21,699 nucleotides of DNA, taken from positions 1 to 21,699 of the forward strand of contig NZ_JAUFQQ010000001.1 of the NCBI RefSeq assembly GCF_030409845.1, in the 5' to 3' direction. A program made the translations under genes and the position numbers. The notes below the pieces were generated by a model, which ran no database searches, was not told the DNA's origin, and worked only from the letters and a program-made list of their open reading frames with translations. Each line of letters opens with the position of its first letter. The first letter of the stretch is position 1. The stretch comes from Flavobacterium branchiarum (lineage in GTDB: Bacteria; Bacteroidota; Bacteroidia; Flavobacteriales; Flavobacteriaceae). Positions 15,566 through 21,699 of the stretch are shown in pieces.

Positions 15566-18334
15566 TTAATATGCTTTGTTGCTTTCTTTTTCAAGATTTG
15601 ATCTTCCTTTAGTCATCCATTCTGGAGCTTTTTCTCCTTTTAAATAATGATCAAAAAATTGTTTCATTCGAGTTGACAAGTCTTTTCTATTTCCCCAACT
15701 CTCAGCTTTAAGATTATGTGGTTCGCCATTGTAGTTTAACATCCAAACGGGTTTATCTAAACGACGTAATGCAGTAAAATATTCAATTCCTTGATACCAT
15801 GGCACAGCTCCATCATTATCATTATGCATCATTAATAAAGGTGTTTGAACTTTATCTGCATAAAATAAAGGTGAATTTTTAATATATCCATTTAAATCCT
15901 CCCAAAGAGTTTTACCGATTCTACTCTGAGTATGTTCGTACTGAAACATTCTACTCATTCCTGTTTCCCATCTAATACCACCATAAGCACTTGTCATGTT
16001 ACTAACTGGAGCTCCTGCCATAGCAGCAGCAAACATATTGGTTTGTGTTATAAGATATGCCGTTTGGTAACCTCCCCAACTTTGTCCTTGAAGAGCAATA
16101 TGCTTTCATCGATTGCTGGAAATTGTTTTATCATACTTTCTACACCACTCACAATACAGTTATATGCACTTTGTCCAGGAAGTCCTTCTTTGTAAATTAT
16201 ATCTGGAACAAAAACAAAATAGTCATTACTTGTATACAATGTTCTATTAATAGTAGATCTACTTGGCTGAGGAGCATAATGACGATGATATGTATCTGAA
16301 TTTAACTCATAAAAATACACTACCATTGGGTATTTTTTGTTTGGATCATAGTTCTCTGGTTTGTATAACAATCCTTGTAAAGTAACGGCATCATTATTCT
16401 TCCATTCTACTAAACTTACGGATCCCCATTTAAAATTTTTCTGTTGGGGATTAGCTTTTGTTACTTGTTCAGGAGAATCAAAGTCAGTTGTAGTAACCCA
16501 AATATCAGGATACTGTTGATAATTTTGTCTAGTATAAAAAATAGTCTTACTGTTCTTTGCTTTCTTTGGAGTTGTAAAGAAATAATCCCCTTCCATTATA
16601 ACTGTTGGTGTATTCTCTTTATTAAAATCAGAATAAACATATCCTGATTTTTTAGTATCATCCTCAAAAACGGATAGTAACACTTGTTTTTTAGTGTCTA
16701 TAAACTTCTCTTCGCTATCTATCTGAAGATAACGATATACCTTTTTAGTTTCTCTTCCGTTTTTTGTGATTCTTTTTGGTTGTATTTTTGAATCTGGATC
16801 AAACTTCCAAATATCATAACGATCATAGATATAGACGAATTTATCCCCTTCGTCCCAACCTGCGATACCATATGGTGAAGGTTCATTAGGTTGATCATTT
16901 CGCTCATCATACCAAGCAACTTTCACTCCTTTGGTTAATGATTTGTGCTGATTTGTTTTTAAATTAATTGAATAATAAACACTATCCTTACGGTTGTAGT
17001 AAACTGCATATTTTTGCGAACCTCCAAACCACACTTGGTCTTGTTCTTTAATCAATAACTTTTGCTCACCTGTATTAAGGTCTATTTTATAAAAATCTTT
17101 TACAAAAAAGCGGTCCATGAAGAAGCTCTTTTATAAGAATCTCCATTAGTTCCTAAAGCATAATCTCCATCACCGTTATTAAACACTGTGATATCAGGGA
17201 CTAATGTATTACCAAGCTGAACGGCTTTATCTGAACTAAAATCATATACTGCCTGATAGGTTCTATTCTGCTCTTTTTTATTATTTACAATCTGTTGCGG
17301 TTGCAACTCTTTATCTGTCCATGCCCATATATCAAGGGTTGCACGCTCTTTATTTAGTAAAGTATCTTTAGGCTTTTCTGCTTCAAATAGGGCATTCCCA
17401 AAGAACAATCTTTTTCATTTTCTGAAAAAAACAAATTCCCTTTATCAGAATAATTCCAGTTCTCAGGAAGATTCTTTATTCTGTTTGCTTTTAATTCTGC
17501 TACTAATGATTTTGTTCCTTTATATAACTGGTATTTTTTAATTTTTGCTGTATCTGATGAAAATAGAAATCCTAATTTATCACCTCTATCTTCTATAGCA
17601 ATCTTTGATATTGTCCCTTTTGATTTAAAAATAGTATCTGTTTTTTTACTCCCTGCATCAAAATATAATAATGCTGATGTAGTTAAAGAATCTTTCTTTT
17701 TCTCTGAATGAAGCAATAATTTATCAGCTTTCTTTGACCAAGTAAAATTTTTAATATTCAAAAACGCGATACTATCTTTCAGTATCGGATTATAAACCAC
17801 GACAATAGTATCGCTCTTTGGTTTTGCCTTTATTTTTTTATCAACTCCTGCTGAATCTTTTGCTTTTACAGTTTTCAAAATTGTTTTATAAGCAAGCCAC
17901 TCTCCTCCTTCAGCTGGCTGACTGAAATTTTTAAGACTTGGATATTTTTTTACCACTTTTGTTTTAAACACATAAATTCCCAAAGAATCAATAGGTAGTT
18001 TTTCTTTTTTTAATTTCTTTGTTTCAGCTTTTCGTCTAACGGCTATCTCAGGTTTTATCTTAAATGATACAAACGTGCTTTTTCCATTGATTTGAGCATC
18101 GTATCCTCTAGAAATTGTATCTGACGCTTTTGTTTTAACATTAACTATAACAAGCTTACCATCACCATTTCCTGGATTATATTCATATACTAAATACGCT
18201 CCATTTCCAGACAACTGTGGCTTTTCTATTTGCTTCCAATTATCGTAATCATCTACAGTGAGTGATTTTTTTTGTGCAAATGATACAGACGCTACAAAAA
18301 ATAAAGAAACAAATACATACATTTTAAACATCAT
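15566..18334 (-). CDS. S9-family (prolyl oligopeptidase-like) secreted serine peptidase, three frameshifts
   Basis: The repaired protein has about 923 residues: a signal peptide (MYVFVSLFFVASVSFAQ), a long beta-propeller region and a C-terminal alpha/beta-hydrolase domain. The catalytic Ser lies in GQSWGGY (about residue 753), the Asp in HNDNDGAVP (about 842) and the His in GEPHNL (about 874). Such enzymes cut peptides in the periplasm or at the outer membrane. Breaks at 17411-17415, 17115-17116 and 16104-16106 are each repaired by one base (for example DEKHIALQGQSWGGYQTAY). The gene follows susD after about 165 bases and a terminator. Shared function with the importer is inferred from position. 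The start may be any of three Met codons within the first five residues. Confidence 0.88.
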
Positions 18335-18412
18335 AATTCTATTTTATTAGGAATGATTCTGGTTCAACAATTCAACTATTATTTGTAAAACTACATAAAT
18401 AATGTACATACT

Positions 18413-18450
18413 ACAAATTGTGTATTACACAAATTCATCTAGCACAAATT
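18413..18450. repeat. Three direct repeats of ACAAATT upstream of the S9 peptidase
   Basis: ACAAATT occurs at 18413-18419, 18429-18435 and 18444-18450, spaced 16 and 15 bases, between the susD terminator and the peptidase gene. The spacing could suit a regulator bound at intervals, or the repeats may be chance in AT-rich DNA. Confidence 0.35.
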
Positions 18451-18456
18451 GTAACT

Positions 18457-18488
18457 AAAAAAAAAGCTACAATATCACTATTGTAGCT
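18457..18488 (-). terminator. Terminator after susD
   Basis: AGCTACAATA (18465-18474) pairs with TATTGTAGCT (18479-18488) around TCAC. The A-run before it gives the U-tract on the minus strand. It lies just after the susD stop. Confidence 0.8.
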
Positions 18489-18498
18489 CTTTATTTAT

Positions 18499-19965
18499 TT
18501 AAAGTTCATTTTGTTTAATCAATGGATTGGCATTAATTTCCGCTCTAGGAATTAACCATTGCCATCTTTTATCTGATGCAGGAACAGAGAAAACTCCTCC
18601 TACATAAGTAGAATTATGGTTTGCTCCAGTTCTATCTAAATCAGAGTTTGTTCTTTTTAAATCAAAAAATCTGAATCCTTCTCCCCAAAGTTCTATTCTT
18701 CTTTGAAAAATAACTTCATCAACTAAAGCTTGTCCAGTTTTTGTTGACAACACATATGAAGGATTTCTTTTGCTAACGAAAGAAAATAAAACTTGAGCGC
18801 ATCTGCAGCACCCAATTTAGCTTTTGCTTCTGCCTCAATCAAATACATCTCTGCAACTCTCATATAAGGAACATCACAACGACTATCTGCAGTACTTACT
18901 GATAAGAACTTTTGACTTGTATATGGAATTTCTGAGCTGTAGAAACCAAAGCTATTCCAGGATGCGCACCTGTTTTGCTAAATACTGCAGCACGTACGTC
19001 TGTTGTAGGAATTTGATCGTACAATTTACTATTAATAGCTCTAGGACATGTTCTAATAACTGTTGAATTAAAGTTACGTGACATATAAGCTCCAAAATTA
19101 GCAAAATAAGCTGTTTGTAACTCTATAATATGGCTACCCCACATCCATTCTACATTATTATAATCATTAAATCCTTTAGTGTAATCAGCAATCGACATAA
19201 TTGTTTACCAGTTCTTGCTTTAACAGCATTATCTGCAGCAACAGACCAATTTCCTTGAGTTAAATTTACACGAGCTTTTAATCCATAAGCTACTGGTAAA
19301 TCTAAATTAGAATTATTAGGCTTTTTATATCCATCTAACAGAACTATAGCATTATCGATATCAGCATTGATTTGTTTATAAACATCCTCAACACTAGATC
19401 TTCCTACCATAGTTTTAGTATCTAAAGCTAAAGGTACTCCGTCTTGACTATTAGCAGTTCCAGGTACATATCTTTTTCCAAAAATTTGAACTAATTGAAA
19501 ATGAGAAAAAGCTCTATATAAAAGGGCTTGCCCTTTAGTAATATCCTTATCTATCTGTTCCCCTTTAGCAGCATCAGCATTGTTTATAATTGCATTAGCA
19601 TTTCTAATAATTTGATAAAAAGTTCTGTAAGGAAACCTCACTTCTGATGAATTATCATTTGAAGGTGCTGTCCAGTTATAAACACCTAAGAAAAATCCAT
19701 TTGTAGCTGGGAAGACTAAATCGTCTCCGATAATGTCCATTTGTTGCATTATTCCCCCTACACCTGTTTGTCCTTGATCTTCATATCTAATGTACATCGA
19801 ACGATGTATTCCATTTATAGCTAAATACAATGCTTCTGTATCAGCAGTAGCTGCCTCTTCACTTATAAATTCGGTTGGTTTTTTTTCTAAGAAATCCTCA
19901 GAACATGATCCTAATAACAGCATTGAAGAAGCTGCTATTATATATTTTGATAAATTAATTTTCAT
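18499..19965 (-). CDS. SusD/RagB-family outer-membrane lipoprotein, three frameshifts
   Basis: A surface lipoprotein that binds substrate and acts as the lid of its SusC partner. The signal peptide ends with the lipobox LLGSC (C21), followed by SEDFLEKKP as in most SusD proteins. The helical TPR-like core has RNANAIINNAD and ALLYRAFSHFQLVQIFG. The C-terminal part has RVAEMYLIEAEAKAKLGA and FQRRIELWGEGFRFFDLKR. Breaks at 19198, 18955-18956 and about 18797-18800 are each repaired by one base, giving about 489 residues. The ATG lies only 11 bases after the SusC stop, so the two are translated from one message. The substrate cannot be read from the sequence; the neighbouring peptidase points to peptides rather than glycans. 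Confidence 0.9.
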
Positions 19966-19976
19966 ATTTTTTAATA

Positions 19977-21699
19977 TTAAAAGTTTAAGCTAAGACCTAA
20001 TGAGATAATTCTAGCAGGAGAAAATCTGTTTGAGTCGTACCGTTATAGTTTTGAGTTGGATCCATTCCTTTTTTCTTAGTAAAAAGTAACAAGTTTTCAC
20101 CATTTACAAAAAACTTCATATTATCTACACCTAACTTATCTACTAAATTTCTAGGCAAATTATAAGATAAATTAGCTTGTCTGAATGATAAATAATCTGA
20201 ATCAATCAACCATCTATCAGAAGCAGCAGAAGATTGTGTATTTCTATTAACATCCAATCTTGGAACATTAGTAATATCACCAGGATTTTGCCATCTGTCT
20301 AAAATATCCGTACTTAATGCTGAACCATATTGATTACCAGTATGCATTAAACTAGCGTAGTTAGAATCATAAGTTTGACCACCTATCTGATAAGTAAACA
20401 TAACACTCAACTCTAAACCTTTATATTTAAAAGTATTAGTAAAACTTCCAACAAATCAGGTAAAGCTGAACCTGCATAATGATAGTTGGCTTTTGTATGA
20501 TTTGTAGTTACATTAACACCATTAACAACACGTTGTTCTACATCTCCAGCAACAATTAAATTAGGATCAGAAACATATAATGCATATCCATCAGCAGCAT
20601 CTACTCCGTACCATTCTCTCAACCAATAATCAAACATTGAACTACCAACTTCTAATTTTTTTGACCCATTAATAATCTCCTTCTGAGGCAGTTCAGTAAT
20701 TTTATTTTTGATGGTTGAAGCATTCACATTAAAGTCCCATGAAAAACTTGGTGTTTTAACAATCACTGCGTTTAATGCTAATTCAATACCGCTATTATAC
20801 ATAGAACCTATATTTTCTGTTCTTGTATCTAAACCAAGTGACAACGGATTAGGAACTTCGAAAATAAGACCATCCGTTTTACGATGATAATATTCAACCG
20901 AACCACTAAACCTGCTCTTAAAAGTTGAGAATTCAAGAGCTATATCAGCTTGCGCGTTCTGTTCCCATATCAAATTTGGTGCTCCAATTCCATTAGAAAC
21001 AATACCTCCTGCTGACTCATTATCATAACCTAATGCATACGTAGGTTGATTTACATAAAAATTCAATCCTGAATTACTAGTATGAGAATCATTACCAACC
21101 TCACCATATGAACCTCTAATTCTTAAATCGTCAATCCAAGAACTATTAGCTAAGAACTTTTCTTTGAAATATTCCAAGCTGCTCCAAATGACCAAAAATT
21201 TCCCCATTTAGTAGTAAATTTAGAAGATCCATCTCTACGGAATGATGCAGATAACAAATATTTTCCATCATAATCATATCCTAATCTAGAAAGATAAGAT
21301 TCCGTACTATAATTTCTCTTAAAAGAATCTAAGTTTGTAACTGTTACAAAATTGATTAATTCTGAATTATCATTAACAACCTGTCCTCTTTTAGTACCTG
21401 AAAAATAAGAAGTTTCATAATCAAAACTTTCATGACCCACCAAAGCAGTAATATTATGATTGCCAAAAGAATTAGAATACTCCAAAAGTTGATTGAAAGT
21501 AATACCAGTATAAATATTATCGGTTTTAGATGCTCCTCCAGATCCTGCAGCATCACCAATTACTTTATTTGTATAATCTGATGTATTTAACATTCTTTTA
21601 TCAATACCATAATTTGTAGTAAATTTAAAATCTTTTAAAAATTTAAACTCAGCAAAAGTCCTTGCAGATAGAGAGCGCGAGTGCACATCTCTCTCAACA
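19977..21699 (-). CDS. SusC/RagA-type TonB-dependent outer-membrane transporter, C-terminal half (partial), three frameshifts
   Basis: The frame is open through the window edge at 21699, so the signal peptide and plug are outside. Visible parts belong to the beta barrel: YDYDGKYLLSASFRRDGSSK, IRGSYGEVGNDS, VEYYHRKTDGLIF and MKFFVNGENLLLFTKKKGMDP. The repaired C-terminus is SPARIISLGLSLNF, ending in Phe, the usual outer-membrane insertion signal. Breaks at 21163-21165, 20450-20451 and 20021-20024 are each repaired by one base. The last moves the stop to 19977, right before susD. The protein forms the energy-dependent channel beneath the SusD lid. It is a different protein from the remnant at 13372, since the barrel regions they share differ in sequence. 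Confidence 0.9.

Overview
The window looks like a chromosomal segment of a Flavobacteriaceae bacterium, probably Flavobacterium or a close relative. The DNA is very AT-rich. Upstream regions repeatedly carry the Bacteroidota -7 promoter element TAnnTTTG, and the gene content fits: a SusC/SusD outer-membrane importer, a DUF5606 protein, a Bacteroidota-type peptide deformylase, and DapD. I see no tRNA, rRNA, CRISPR array, transposase or phage gene.

Layout. 1-1516: two convergent lipopolysaccharide-core genes, the tail of a Kdo/WaaP-like kinase and a family 9 glycosyltransferase. 1634-3375: dapD (lysine/diaminopimelate synthesis) diverges from a stand-alone PAS protein whose PAS domain closely resembles that of the aerotaxis receptor Aer. 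3629-5494: a five-helix membrane sulfatase/LTA-synthase-like enzyme. 5495-6020: a gap without recognised genes that holds a candidate small transcript. 6021-8046: ruvX and mqo. 8093-10320: a FUSC-family membrane protein, convergent with mqo. 10519-12525: def, a DUF5606 gene and mazG on the plus strand. 12526-13206: a Crp/Fnr-type regulator that meets mazG stop to stop. 13372-15157: a truncated SusC remnant. 15566-21699: an S9 peptidase, a SusD lipoprotein and the C-terminal half of a second SusC, arranged susC-susD-peptidase, which suggests uptake and breakdown of peptides.

Quality of the sequence. About nineteen frameshifts interrupt ten genes. Eighteen are restored by adding one base, mostly in short homopolymers, and several hit housekeeping genes (dapD, mqo). 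I read them as base-calling errors and annotate those genes as full length. The SusC remnant at 13372-15157 is different: after frame repair it still lacks its C-terminal third, so it is a real truncation.

Most interesting signal. Two intergenic palindromes of the form TGAT-N4-ATCA, at 2617-2628 and 5742-5753, each have their centre exactly 29.5 bases before a TAnnTTTG element, close to the -41 position used by Fnr-type activators. A third, slightly degenerate copy lies beside the Crp/Fnr gene. One copy precedes the Aer-like PAS gene. Another precedes a transcript of about 180 nt with no gene, ending in a strong terminator. I infer a small redox regulon: Crp/Fnr regulator, PAS redox sensor and small RNA.
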